NCBI RefSeq assembly: GCF_004519515.1
Contig: NZ_CP038145.1
Coordinates: 1,446,001-1,510,000 of the forward strand
DNA: 64,000 nt
Source: Actinobacillus indolicus
GTDB lineage: Bacteria; Pseudomonadota; Gammaproteobacteria; Enterobacterales; Pasteurellaceae
Direction: 5' to 3'
The notes beneath the pieces were generated by a model. That model was not told where the DNA came from, searched no databases, and saw only the letters and a program-made list of their open reading frames with translations. The stretch's first letter is position 1, and the number at the start of each line of letters is the position of its first letter. The position numbers were made by a program, and so were the translations under genes. Positions 1-8,429 of the stretch are shown piece after piece.

Positions 1-336
1 TACTTGAGCATACTCTTTTTCATCAAACCCAATCAACGCAACGTTATCAGCAATCACAATCGGGCGTTTGATTAAGGTTGGCTGTTCGTTTAACACTTTT
101 AATGCCAGCTCTTTGTTGAGATTATTTTTAATTTCATCATCAAGCCCACGCCAAGTGGTGCTACGTTTATTGACTAAGTTTTCCCAGCCAAATTTCTCTG
201 CCATTTCAGCCAGCCATTCAGGATCTAAGCCATCAACACGGTAGTCGTGCAGTTGTGGGTTTAAGTTGTTATCCGCAAGCCATTTGATCGCTTTTTTCAC
301 GGTATCACAGTTTTTAATGCCGTAGATTTTTGTCAT
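1..336 (-). CDS. ArsC/Spx-family reductase-like protein, YffB type (partial, C-terminus missing)
   Basis: The ORF begins at the ATG complementary to 334-336 and stays open for 112 codons to the window edge, so only its last residues are missing. The N-terminus reads MTKIYGIKNCDTVKKA, with the single N-terminal Cys (C10) of the ArsC-like thioredoxin fold in the Spx/YffB branch, followed by KRPIVI near residue 90. YffB-type proteins are small putative thiol reductases. They are not proven arsenate reductases, and nothing here indicates arsenic resistance. The gene starts 6 bp after chrA ends and is probably in the same transcript (folP-chrA-this gene). Family assignment is secure; biochemical role unknown. 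Confidence 0.85.
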   Translation of the reverse strand, partial: MTKIYGIKNCDTVKKAIKWLADNNLNPQLHDYRVDGLDPEWLAEMAEKFGWENLVNKRSTTWRGLDDEIKNNLNKELALKVLNEQPTLIKRPIVIADNVALIGFDEKEYAQV

Positions 337-342
337 ATACCC

Positions 343-1527
343 TCAAAATGTGTAAAAAATTGCGCTGATCGCACCGCTTGCAACAATCACAAGCCATGCA
401 GGAAGTTTCCAAAACATTAATGCGACGAAAGCGATTAATGCTAGGCAAAAGTCTTTAGGGTGTAAAATTGCATTGACCCAAATAGGATTATAAAGGGCGG
501 CTAATAATAAACCGACTAAGGCGGAATTCACGCCGACCAACGCTTTTTGTGCCAATGGATTCGTTCTTAATGTTGCCCAAAACGGTAATGCGCCCAATAC
601 CAGTAATGCTGACGGCAGAAAGATTGCCAATAATGCAACTACGCCACCCAGCCAACCTTGATCGGCCGCACCTAAAAAGGCAGCAAAGGTAAATAATGGA
701 CCCGGTACGGTTTGCGCTAAGGCATATCCGGCTAAAAAGAGATCATGGCTGACCCAGCCTGTACTCACGGTTTCTGTTTGCAATAACGGCAATACCACAT
801 GCCCGCCTCCAAAGACTAACGCACCGCTTCGGTAGAAGGAATCTATCATTGCTAAATAATGGGAAGAACCGTGGTAAGTCAAAAATGGCAAGCCTATCAA
901 CAATATAAAAAACAGCCCTAAGCTAAACAAAGCCATTTTTTTAGAACCTGTTGAGCCGGATGATGTTTGGCTGACTTGCGGTTGTGGTAACCAAGCTAAA
1001 CTGATGAGTGCCGCCAATACAATCACTAACACTTGCACCCACGCAGATGGGAACAGTAACACTACGGTTGTGGCAAAGACCATGATCGCAATCTGTTTTT
1101 GATCTTTACAGAACATTTTCATCATACCCCAAACCGCTTGTACCACGATTGCAACACTCGCCACTTTCAAGCCGTGTAACAAGCCTGCAGGAATGATCTC
1201 TTGAAAATGCACCGCTCCTAACGCAAACAAAATCAGCACTAGAGCCGAAGGTAAGGTAAAGCCAATCCATGCCGCAACCAAGCCTAAATAGCCCGAACGC
1301 ATTAAGCCAATGCCCATCCCGACTTGGCTACTGGCAGGGCCGGGTAAAAATTGGCAAAGTGCAACCAAATCTGCATACTCTTGTTCCGTCAGCCATTTTT
1401 TACGTTCAACAAATTCATGATGAAAATAGCCTAAATGAGCGACTGGACCGCCAAAAGAAGTCAGCCCCAAACGTAAAAAAGTTAGAAAAACTTGCCACGT
1501 AGCATGAAAAGATTGTAACTGTTGCAC
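343..1527 (-). CDS. chrA: Chromate transporter family protein (long ChrA type)
   Basis: The 394-residue membrane protein has two homologous CHR halves, about residues 12-185 and 215-390. The first carries the family signature SFGGPVAHLGYFHHEF, and the second carries FGGGHVVLPLL followed by AQTVPGPLFTFAAFLG. Members export chromate or related oxyanions across the inner membrane, and the two-domain length fits the bacterial LCHR type. It starts 12 bp downstream of folP and is followed within 6 bp by an ArsC-like reductase gene, so the three are probably co-transcribed. Substrate in this organism cannot be told from sequence. Confidence 0.88.
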   Translation of the reverse strand: MQQLQSFHATWQVFLTFLRLGLTSFGGPVAHLGYFHHEFVERKKWLTEQEYADLVALCQFLPGPASSQVGMGIGLMRSGYLGLVAAWIGFTLPSALVLILFALGAVHFQEIIPAGLLHGLKVASVAIVVQAVWGMMKMFCKDQKQIAIMVFATTVVLLFPSAWVQVLVIVLAALISLAWLPQPQVSQTSSGSTGSKKMALFSLGLFFILLIGLPFLTYHGSSHYLAMIDSFYRSGALVFGGGHVVLPLLQTETVSTGWVSHDLFLAGYALAQTVPGPLFTFAAFLGAADQGWLGGVVALLAIFLPSALLVLGALPFWATLRTNPLAQKALVGVNSALVGLLLAALYNPIWVNAILHPKDFCLALIAFVALMFWKLPAWLVIVASGAISAIFYTF

Positions 1528-1539
1528 GGGTTACCTCCG

Positions 1540-2391
1540 CTAAATGTTGTCTGCATTTACCATCGCTTGCCACACTTTCAAAGCGTCAGCGGTTTCTGCT
1601 ACATCATGAACTCGCACGATCTTCGCTCCATTTTGTACTGCGAGCAATGCACCAGCGACACTGCCTGCAACACGTTGATCGACCGGTTTGTTGATTACAT
1701 TGCCGATCATCGACTTACGGGAAAGCCCAGCTAACACAGGATAGCCTGAAGCAACAAAGGCGTTTAGATGTTTTAGCAGTTGATAATTATGTTGCACCGT
1801 TTTACCAAAACCAAAGCCGACATCTAAAATAATATGCTCTTTGGGAATGCCAGCCATTGTGCAAGCAAAAATGCGTTGGTTGAGAAAATCTGCGACTTCT
1901 TCCACCACATCATCATATGATGGATTTTGTTGCATATTTTGCGGTGTGCCTTGCATATGCATTAAACAAACAGGCAAGCCTAATTCTACGGCGGTTTCTA
2001 GGGCATTCGGCTCTTGTAACGCCCGAATATCATTGAGAATATCCGCCCCAACTTGTGCCGATTGACGAAATACTTCCGCCTTTGAGCTATCTACCGAAAT
2101 CAAGCAATCAAACCGCTTGCGAACTGCTTCAACCAACGGCACAACCCGTTCCAACTCTTGCTCAAGGGTAACGATTTCCGCATTCGAACGGGTGGACTCA
2201 CCACCAATATCAATAATATCCGCCCCGTCATTGAGCATTTTCTCCACTTGAAACAGGGCTTTATCAAGGGTAAAAAATTTTCCTGAATCGGAGAATGAAT
2301 CAGGGGTAAAATTCAAAATCCCCATAATTCTCGGGGAAGTGAGATCTAACAAGCGGTCAGATCCTTGGAAATTTTTGTAATAGATTTGCAT
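1540..2391 (-). CDS. folP: Dihydropteroate synthase
   Basis: This cytosolic folate enzyme joins p-aminobenzoate to hydroxymethyl-dihydropterin pyrophosphate and is the target of sulfonamides. The 283 residues include the pterin-binding TIM-barrel motifs ILNFTPDSFSD (25-35), GGESTRSN (63-70) and LAGLSRKSMIG near residue 230. Length matches the family (E. coli 282). Two loop positions are unusual. The common NVTPDSFSD reads NFTPDSFSD (F28), and the common GESTRPG reads GESTRSN, placing S69 where E. coli has Pro64, a site at which Ser is known to give sulfonamide resistance. glmM, the usual downstream partner of folP, is absent; chrA follows instead. Confidence 0.95.
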   Translation of the reverse strand: MQIYYKNFQGSDRLLDLTSPRIMGILNFTPDSFSDSGKFFTLDKALFQVEKMLNDGADIIDIGGESTRSNAEIVTLEQELERVVPLVEAVRKRFDCLISVDSSKAEVFRQSAQVGADILNDIRALQEPNALETAVELGLPVCLMHMQGTPQNMQQNPSYDDVVEEVADFLNQRIFACTMAGIPKEHIILDVGFGFGKTVQHNYQLLKHLNAFVASGYPVLAGLSRKSMIGNVINKPVDQRVAGSVAGALLAVQNGAKIVRVHDVAETADALKVWQAMVNADNI

Positions 2392-2417
2392 TATTTTACC
2401 TTAGCCAGACTGCTTTA

Positions 2418-2993
2418 TTATTTTATAACTACACCAATACTTTTATAATGAATATAATTACCTAAAGGTGATTGCCTTTTTATAATAGAAATTTTCGAAG
2501 AAATATTCACTTTTTCATATAAAGATTTATCTTCTATTGTTTCCTTTCCAAATTCCTTAGATTTTACTCTAACATAATAATATGTATGAGAATATTTTCC
2601 TGATGAACGATAAATCTCTTTATCATATACATCTGCAGTATAAAAAACATTCTTACCAAATCTATCTGTATATTCATAAGATATTATTGGCATAACTAGG
2701 ATAGCAAATACTGCAGGAGCAGCGAGCGCACCGATAATATCACTAGATAGGGAGTACTTCTCTAATTTTTTCTCGTGTTCTTCTTGTTTTCTCTTAGAAA
2801 AATATCTCTTTTGCTCCAGTTCTCTATGAGATTTATATCCTTTGATAACGTCTTTTATAAAAATAGGAAGAATAAAAATATAAGAAATAATAAAATAAAT
2901 TATTTTATAATCCGTTTCTATCTCATAACGATAATCTACAAACGAAAAATAAATAAGAAATGAAATGACTATTATAGGAATAGCTTTTTCCAT
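2418..2993 (-). CDS. AT-rich hypothetical membrane protein
   Basis: No family is recognised. The 191-residue product starts with a hydrophobic segment (about 5-18), has a second at about 32-46, then a charged Lys/Glu-rich stretch (52-78) and a third hydrophobic segment near 86-102. The remaining C-terminal half is hydrophilic and Tyr/Ser/Lys-rich, with ITIEDK-type beta-prone sequence. The gene is visibly richer in A+T than its neighbours and uses many AAA, ATA and TTT codons, which suggests recent acquisition or weak constraint. It lies between rluC and folP, in the same direction as both. The ATG at 2991-2993 follows a GGAGAAGAAATA ribosome site. Confidence 0.7.
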   Translation of the reverse strand: MEKAIPIIVISFLIYFSFVDYRYEIETDYKIIYFIISYIFILPIFIKDVIKGYKSHRELEQKRYFSKRKQEEHEKKLEKYSLSSDIIGALAAPAVFAILVMPIISYEYTDRFGKNVFYTADVYDKEIYRSSGKYSHTYYYVRVKSKEFGKETIEDKSLYEKVNISSKISIIKRQSPLGNYIHYKSIGVVIK

Positions 2994-3017
2994 TATTTCT
3001 TCTCCATTTATATTCTA

Positions 3018-3980
3018 CTATTTCTCTGCCCTCAACTTCGCCAACACGGCCTTTAGTTGTTTATCCAACGGTGCTGTCACAACCATTTCTTCGCCCGTTT
3101 TCGGGTGAACAAATCGAATAGAATGAGCGTGTAAAAATAGGCGGTTTAGACCCGCTTGTTGCATTTTTTGGTCAAATTCACGGTCGCCATATTTGTCATC
3201 AAGGGCAATCGGGTGTCCTGCGTATTGAGTATGCACACGGATTTGGTGCGTTCTACCTGTCACAGGCGAAGCCTTGACTAAAGTCGCTGTCGGATAACGT
3301 TCTTCAATCACAAATCGGGTTTCGGACGGTTTGCCTTCTTCGCTTACTCGTACAATGCGTTCGCCACTGGCTAATTCGTTTTTCAATAGCGGTGCTTTAA
3401 TCACTTTAACGTACGATTGCCACTGCCCTCGTACGAGTGCGAGATAATCTTTCTGCACCACTTTTTCACGCAACTGTTCGTGCAAACTACGCAATGCGGA
3501 ACGTTTTTTTGCTACTAACAACAGCCCAGATGTATCTCGGTCGATACGGTGAACTAGTTCTAAAAAACGAGCTTCAGGGCGTAATGCCCGTAAGGCTTCA
3601 ATCACACCAAAACTTAAACCGCTACCGCCGTGAACAGCAATGCCGGACGGTTTGTTAATCACTAACATCACATCATCTTCATAAAGAATTTGATGTTCAA
3701 GTTCGGCGACTTTGTTGAGTTTGGTCGAAATCGGGGCTTCATTTTTTTCTGCCACACGCACAGGCGGAACTCGCACAATATCGTCCGCTTGCAACTTATA
3801 TTCGGGTTTAATCCGCCCTTTGTTTACTCGCACTTCGCCTTTACGCACAATGCGGTAAACCAGGCTTTTTGGCACGCCTTTGAGCTTGGCGAGTAAGAAG
3901 TTATCCAAACGTTGCCCAGCTTCATCATCACTGATCGTAAAAAATTGAACGCTGGCACTAATTACTTTTTCTGTTGTCAT
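3018..3980 (-). CDS. rluC: 23S rRNA pseudouridine synthase RluC
   Basis: RluC converts uridines 955, 2504 and 2580 of 23S rRNA to pseudouridine (E. coli numbering). The 320 residues contain an N-terminal S4 RNA-binding domain (about 21-80, QRLDNFLLAKLKGVPKSLVYR) and the RluA-family catalytic domain. The latter carries the signature HRIDRDTSGLLL at 144-155, where D147 is the expected catalytic Asp, and GRTHQIRVH near 242. Length matches E. coli RluC (319). In E. coli rluC and rne are divergent neighbours; here mscS has been placed between them. Confidence 0.93.
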   Translation of the reverse strand: MTTEKVISASVQFFTISDDEAGQRLDNFLLAKLKGVPKSLVYRIVRKGEVRVNKGRIKPEYKLQADDIVRVPPVRVAEKNEAPISTKLNKVAELEHQILYEDDVMLVINKPSGIAVHGGSGLSFGVIEALRALRPEARFLELVHRIDRDTSGLLLVAKKRSALRSLHEQLREKVVQKDYLALVRGQWQSYVKVIKAPLLKNELASGERIVRVSEEGKPSETRFVIEERYPTATLVKASPVTGRTHQIRVHTQYAGHPIALDDKYGDREFDQKMQQAGLNRLFLHAHSIRFVHPKTGEEMVVTAPLDKQLKAVLAKLRAEK

Positions 3981-4090
3981 TTTGATTTAGGTAATAGGAA
4001 AAATTGAGTAAATTCTATCATAAAATCCCCGAAGAATCCGGCTTACACATGCTAGAATATGCTGATTTTATTGATTCATTGGAGAAAACC

Positions 4091-5005
4091 ATGACCACAA
4101 CGGCTGACAAAGCAAAAGAAACAACAGAACTTACACTTCCCCCAGAAGCAAAAGAAATTATCAGTGATGTAAAGAATTTAGATTTTCAAAGTCTTTTACA
4201 TGATTGGATTATCCCTTATGGCACAAAGCTATTAATTGCCATTGCAATTTTTATTATTGGGCGTTATCTCGCTCGTATCTTAAGTGGTTTAATAGGAAAA
4301 GCGGTATTAGCCTCGAGCAAAGATGAAATGCTGCAAGGCTTTGTTCGCTCTATTGCCTATTTTCTTTTCTTACTCATTACCGTTATTGCATCCCTTTCGC
4401 AATTAGGAATTAATACAAGTTCATTAGTGGCATTAATTGGTGCTGCAGGTTTGGCAATTGGTTTAGCCTTACAAAACTCATTACAAAATTTTGCCGCGGG
4501 AGTGATGCTATTAATCTTTAAACCATTTAATAAGGGCGATTTTATTGAAGCTGGTGGTAGTGCAGGTAAGGTCGAACAAATGGGGATTTTGATGTTGGAG
4601 CTAAGAACCGGCGACAACAAAACGGTATTGATTCCAAATGGAAAGGTGTTTGCCGACAGTATCACCAACTACTCTCGTAATGAAACTCGTCGTATCGATT
4701 TCATTTTCGATATTAGTTACGAGTCCGATATTGAGAAAGCCAAAGAGATTATTGCTCAAATTCTATTTGAAGATGAAAATGTTTTACACTATCCAGAGCC
4801 TACCATTGCGGTTGGTAACTTAGCGGCAAGCAGTGTGCAGTTATTTGTGCGTCCGTGGGTGCAGACGAATAACTATTCAAGTACACAATTTGCGATTTTG
4901 GAAAAAGTAAAAATCGGCTTTGATAAGGCTGGGATTTCGATTCCGTATAATCAGTTGGATTTACATTTGCCAGCTGAAACGTCTGTGACGTTCTCGAAGT
5001 CTTAA
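4091..5005 (+). CDS. mscS: Small-conductance mechanosensitive channel MscS
   Basis: The inner-membrane tension-gated channel releases solutes on hypo-osmotic shock. I start it at the ATG preceded by GGAGAAAACC. The frame is open upstream to a TTG at 4004, but that start lacks a ribosome site. The resulting 304 residues fit the family (E. coli 286). The pore-lining TM3 is the Gly/Ala-rich GAAGLAIGLALQNSLQNFAAG-type segment (near residue 117-137). The cytosolic beta domain follows with FNKGDFIEAGG and LIPNGKVFADSITNYSR, the typical IPNG signature. A hydrophilic N-terminal stretch of about 40 residues precedes TM1. The gene sits between divergent rluC and rne. Confidence 0.92.
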   Translation: MTTTADKAKETTELTLPPEAKEIISDVKNLDFQSLLHDWIIPYGTKLLIAIAIFIIGRYLARILSGLIGKAVLASSKDEMLQGFVRSIAYFLFLLITVIASLSQLGINTSSLVALIGAAGLAIGLALQNSLQNFAAGVMLLIFKPFNKGDFIEAGGSAGKVEQMGILMLELRTGDNKTVLIPNGKVFADSITNYSRNETRRIDFIFDISYESDIEKAKEIIAQILFEDENVLHYPEPTIAVGNLAASSVQLFVRPWVQTNNYSSTQFAILEKVKIGFDKAGISIPYNQLDLHLPAETSVTFSKS

Positions 5006-5388
5006 TTACATTTTACACGCGGTTGGTTTTGTGCTGTTTTTTACAAATCAGAGAAATCGACCGCTTGATTTTTTCTCCCGAATAACCCTACTTTTGCCTT
5101 TCTATTTCTTTCGTAAAATGCCATAATGACTCGCTTTTTCTGTCTATTGAATTTTACTGAATAAAATTGTAAAAAATCAGACAAAAAGTACCGCTTGCAA
5201 CGGTTAAAAATGCAAATATCGTGATTGATTATGCAGTCAAATGTTGAGTGTAAGACATAAAATAGATCACCTTAGATCATAGGGTTCACGTCAGTTTGTC
5301 CTTAGACAGTCGGGAGATTGACAGATTAGCAAAAATACAAACCCGAACCCTATGAATAGCACTAACAAAAATAAAATGAGAAAACACA
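5006..5388 (+). promoter_or_regulatory. rne upstream region and structured 5' leader
   Basis: This 383-bp gap holds no convincing gene. Two uptake-signal cores (ACCGCTTG near 5060 and 5190) lie in its first half. The second half has a long-range helix: CATAGGGTTC at 5278-5287 is perfectly complementary to GAACCCTATG at 5345-5354, and within it GTTTGT (5294-5299) pairs with ACAAAC (5337-5342). In enterobacteria the long rne leader (rne5 element) folds into hairpins that RNase E itself binds to control its own mRNA. The position and nested hairpins suggest the same here, but sequence identity to rne5 was not tested. Confidence 0.5.
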
Positions 5389-8322
5389 ATGAAAAGAATG
5401 TTAATCAATGCAACTCAAAAAGAAGAGTTGCGTGTTGCCCTTGTTGATGGGCAGCGACTGTTCGACTTGGATATTGAAAGTCCAGGACACGAACAAAAGA
5501 AAGCGAATATCTACAAAGGTAAAATTACCCGTGTTGAACCTAGTCTTGAAGCGGCATTCGTTGATTACGGTGCAGAGCGTCACGGTTTCCTTCCGTTAAA
5601 AGAGATTTCTCGTGAATACTTCCCTGAAGGCTATGTGTTCCAAGGGCGCCCAAACATTAAAGATATTATTCAAGAAGGGGCGGAAGTTATTGTTCAAGTC
5701 AGCAAGGAAGAGCGTGGTAATAAAGGGGCGGCTTTGACGACCTTTATCTCTTTGGCGGGTAGCTATCTTGTTTTAATGCCAAATAATCCCCGAGCCGGCG
5801 GTATTTCTCGTCGTATTGAAGGGGACGAACGTTTAGAGCTGAAAGAAGCGTTAGATTGCTTAGATGTGCCTGAAGATGTCGGTTTAATTGTGCGTACTGC
5901 TGGGGTGGGTAAATCCCCTGAAGAGTTGCAATGGGACTTAAAAGTCTTGTTACATCATTGGGAAGCAATCAAAAAAGCGGCAGAGTCTCGCCCAGCACCC
6001 TTCTTAATTCATCAGGAAAGTGATGTGATTGTGCGTGCGATCCGTGATTATCTTCGCCGTGATATTGGTGAGATTTTGATCGACAACCGCAAGGTATTTG
6101 AGAAAGCGAAAAATCATATCCGTCTTGTCCGTCCTGATTTTATCAACCGTGTTCGCCTATATGAAGGTGAAGTACCGTTGTTCAGTCACTATCAAATCGA
6201 GTCGCAAATTGAATCAGCATTCCAACGTGAAGTGCGTTTGCCATCAGGCGGTTCTATTGTAATTGATGTAACTGAAGCATTGACGGCTATCGACATCAAC
6301 TCGTCCCGTGCAACTCGTGGTGGCGATATTGAAGAAACCGCATTAAATACCAACTTGGAGGCGGCAGACGAAATTGCTCGTCAGTTACGTTTACGTGACT
6401 TGGGCGGTTTAATCGTGATCGACTTTATTGATATGACCCCAGTTCGTCATCAGCGTGAAGTGGAAAACCGTATCCGTGAAGCAACACGTCAAGACCGTGC
6501 AAGAATCCAGTTTGGACGTATTTCTCGTTTCGGCTTGCTCGAAATGAGCCGTCAGCGTTTAAGTCCGTCGTTAAGCGAAGCGTCGTCACACGTTTGTCCA
6601 CGCTGTCAAGGTACTGGAAAAATTCGTGATAACGAGTCGATTGCACTCTCCATTTTGCGTCTGTTAGAAGAAGAAGCGATTAAAGAAAACTCAGTACAGG
6701 TTCACGCTATCGTGCCTGTAGAAATTGCTTCGTACCTATTAAATGAAAAACGTAAGGCGATTAGTGACATTGAAAAACGTCACGATGTTCAAGTGATTGT
6801 GGTACCAACCGAAAGTATGGAAACCCCACACTTTAGTGTGTATCGCCTGCGTGAGAACGAGATCGTTCCAACCTTAAGCTACGATTTAGCGAAACGCTAC
6901 CAAGAACAAGATGAAGAAAATCACGTTCATCATCACCATTCAGAAGAAGCGTTGGTCAGCCGTAATGAGCCAGTGATTACCGTTGAATCAGTATTACAAA
7001 GCTCAGAGTTAAATCTACAGCCTGCACCAACGCCAGTCGAGCCTGCAAAACCTTCGTTAATCAGTCGAATCATTGCGAAAATCAAAGCAATGTTTGCAAG
7101 CGAAGAGAAAGAACCTGAGAAGAAACAAGGTAAAGGCAAAACCCGCAATCAGCGTGAACGTCGCCAACAACGCCGTGAACGCCCGAATCGCAATGAACGC
7201 CAAGAACGTAAGGCAACGACGGTAGAGGCGACAAAAGATGTTGTAGCTGCTCAAGCTGAGCCGAAAAAACGCCGTGAGATTGTTGAAGAAGTCGTGCAAC
7301 AACCTGCAGAGCAACGCCAAGTCGTACAGCGTGAAACTAAAGTAGCGGAACGCCGCCAACGTCGTGATTTACGCAAAAAAGTGCGTGTTGATTCTACTGA
7401 TAATCCATCAGAAGTGACCGCGTCTTTAGTAGCATCAGAAGATGTTAGTGCAAACTCATTCGCAAGCGAGGCTGTTATTACACCAGTTACTGAAAATGTA
7501 ATTGAAAACACAGATATGATTGAAGAACGTGGCGAATCACGAGAGTCTCGCCAACGTCGCTTACCTCGTCATTTACGTGTAGGCAATCAACGTCGCCGTG
7601 AGCGAAAAGAAGTCAAAGCTGCAATGCCATTAACATCTGCGGTCGCATCACCTGAGCTTGCAAGCGGTAAGATTTGGGTGAAATTTAGCGAAACGCCAAA
7701 AGTAGCAACAGAAGAAAAACCACGTTTCTTGTCCGTTGATGAAATCCTACAACAACAAGAGCAACCTGTTGTTGAACAAGAGGAATCAGCACAAGCGGTT
7801 AATGTTGAAAATAAAGAATCTACTGTTCCTTTCGGTTATTTTGTTAAACAAGAAGCTGACCGCGATTTAGTGAAAGACAACCATAAACGCCGTCCTAAAG
7901 CAGAAAATGCCATTGACGAAGTGGATGAAAAAGCCGTTGCATTGTCCGCAAAACCTTTTGGACTCGTTGTATCACAATCAACAGATCGTGATTTGGTTAA
8001 AGAGAATCATGAACGCAAAAAATCTGCTCATGTAACAACAAAAATGTCTGAAGAGAGTGAAACAGAAATCCAAGTAGAACAACCTACTGAGGTATATCAA
8101 AGCCAGTATCAGTTTGTTGGAAAATTAGGGACTTTTTCTCGCGTACAACACACTCAATCAACAATGACTGTAGCGAGCGCACCAGTAGAAGAGATTGAAA
8201 TCATTCAAGTCAAAGAGTGGCAAAACTCTAAATATTATTTCTATGGTAAAGGCTTTGGTGGACATAGTAGCGCAGTAAGCCATGTTTACTCTGCTCCTCG
8301 TGTTGCTAAAACAACTGCTTAA
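5389..8322 (+). CDS. rne: Ribonuclease E
   Basis: This essential endoribonuclease starts mRNA decay, processes rRNA and tRNA precursors, and scaffolds the degradosome. The N-terminal half (1-520) is nearly that of E. coli: S1 domain (about 38-125), DNase-I-like catalytic region with D302 in AIDINSSRATRGG and the second Asp in LIVIDFIDM, and the Zn-link CPRCQGTG at 403-410. The C-terminal half is the natively unstructured scaffold. It has an amphipathic helix near 560-575 (SLISRIIAKIKAMF, likely the membrane anchor), Arg-rich RNA-binding blocks (580-620, 655-670, 715-745), a duplicated 22-residue motif at 814-835 and 856-877, and a tail GKGFGGHSSAVSHVYSAP resembling the E. coli PNPase-binding site. 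Length is 977 residues (E. coli 1061). Confidence 0.97.
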   Translation: MKRMLINATQKEELRVALVDGQRLFDLDIESPGHEQKKANIYKGKITRVEPSLEAAFVDYGAERHGFLPLKEISREYFPEGYVFQGRPNIKDIIQEGAEVIVQVSKEERGNKGAALTTFISLAGSYLVLMPNNPRAGGISRRIEGDERLELKEALDCLDVPEDVGLIVRTAGVGKSPEELQWDLKVLLHHWEAIKKAAESRPAPFLIHQESDVIVRAIRDYLRRDIGEILIDNRKVFEKAKNHIRLVRPDFINRVRLYEGEVPLFSHYQIESQIESAFQREVRLPSGGSIVIDVTEALTAIDINSSRATRGGDIEETALNTNLEAADEIARQLRLRDLGGLIVIDFIDMTPVRHQREVENRIREATRQDRARIQFGRISRFGLLEMSRQRLSPSLSEASSHVCPRCQGTGKIRDNESIALSILRLLEEEAIKENSVQVHAIVPVEIASYLLNEKRKAISDIEKRHDVQVIVVPTESMETPHFSVYRLRENEIVPTLSYDLAKRYQEQDEENHVHHHHSEEALVSRNEPVITVESVLQSSELNLQPAPTPVEPAKPSLISRIIAKIKAMFASEEKEPEKKQGKGKTRNQRERRQQRRERPNRNERQERKATTVEATKDVVAAQAEPKKRREIVEEVVQQPAEQRQVVQRETKVAERRQRRDLRKKVRVDSTDNPSEVTASLVASEDVSANSFASEAVITPVTENVIENTDMIEERGESRESRQRRLPRHLRVGNQRRRERKEVKAAMPLTSAVASPELASGKIWVKFSETPKVATEEKPRFLSVDEILQQQEQPVVEQEESAQAVNVENKESTVPFGYFVKQEADRDLVKDNHKRRPKAENAIDEVDEKAVALSAKPFGLVVSQSTDRDLVKENHERKKSAHVTTKMSEESETEIQVEQPTEVYQSQYQFVGKLGTFSRVQHTQSTMTVASAPVEEIEIIQVKEWQNSKYYFYGKGFGGHSSAVSHVYSAPRVAKTTA

Positions 8323-8377
8323 CAAATAAGCAAATAGAAAAATACCAGGAACTAAACTTTTAGTTTAGACTCTAAAA

Positions 8378-8404
8378 AGACGCTCAATGTAGAGCGTCTT
8401 TTTA
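8378..8404 (+). terminator. Rho-independent terminator after rne
   Basis: AGACGCTC pairs perfectly with GAGCGTCT around a 6-nt loop and is followed by a run of T. A weaker hairpin (CTAAAC/GTTTAG) lies just before it. It separates rne from the lipoprotein gene. Confidence 0.88.
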
Positions 8405-8429
8405 TTCTTACTTTTATAGGAAAGTTTAC

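Noticed and set aside
4004..4090. Upstream TTG extension of mscS
   Set aside because: No ribosome site, not family-like, and a good GGAG-ATG start lies at 4091.
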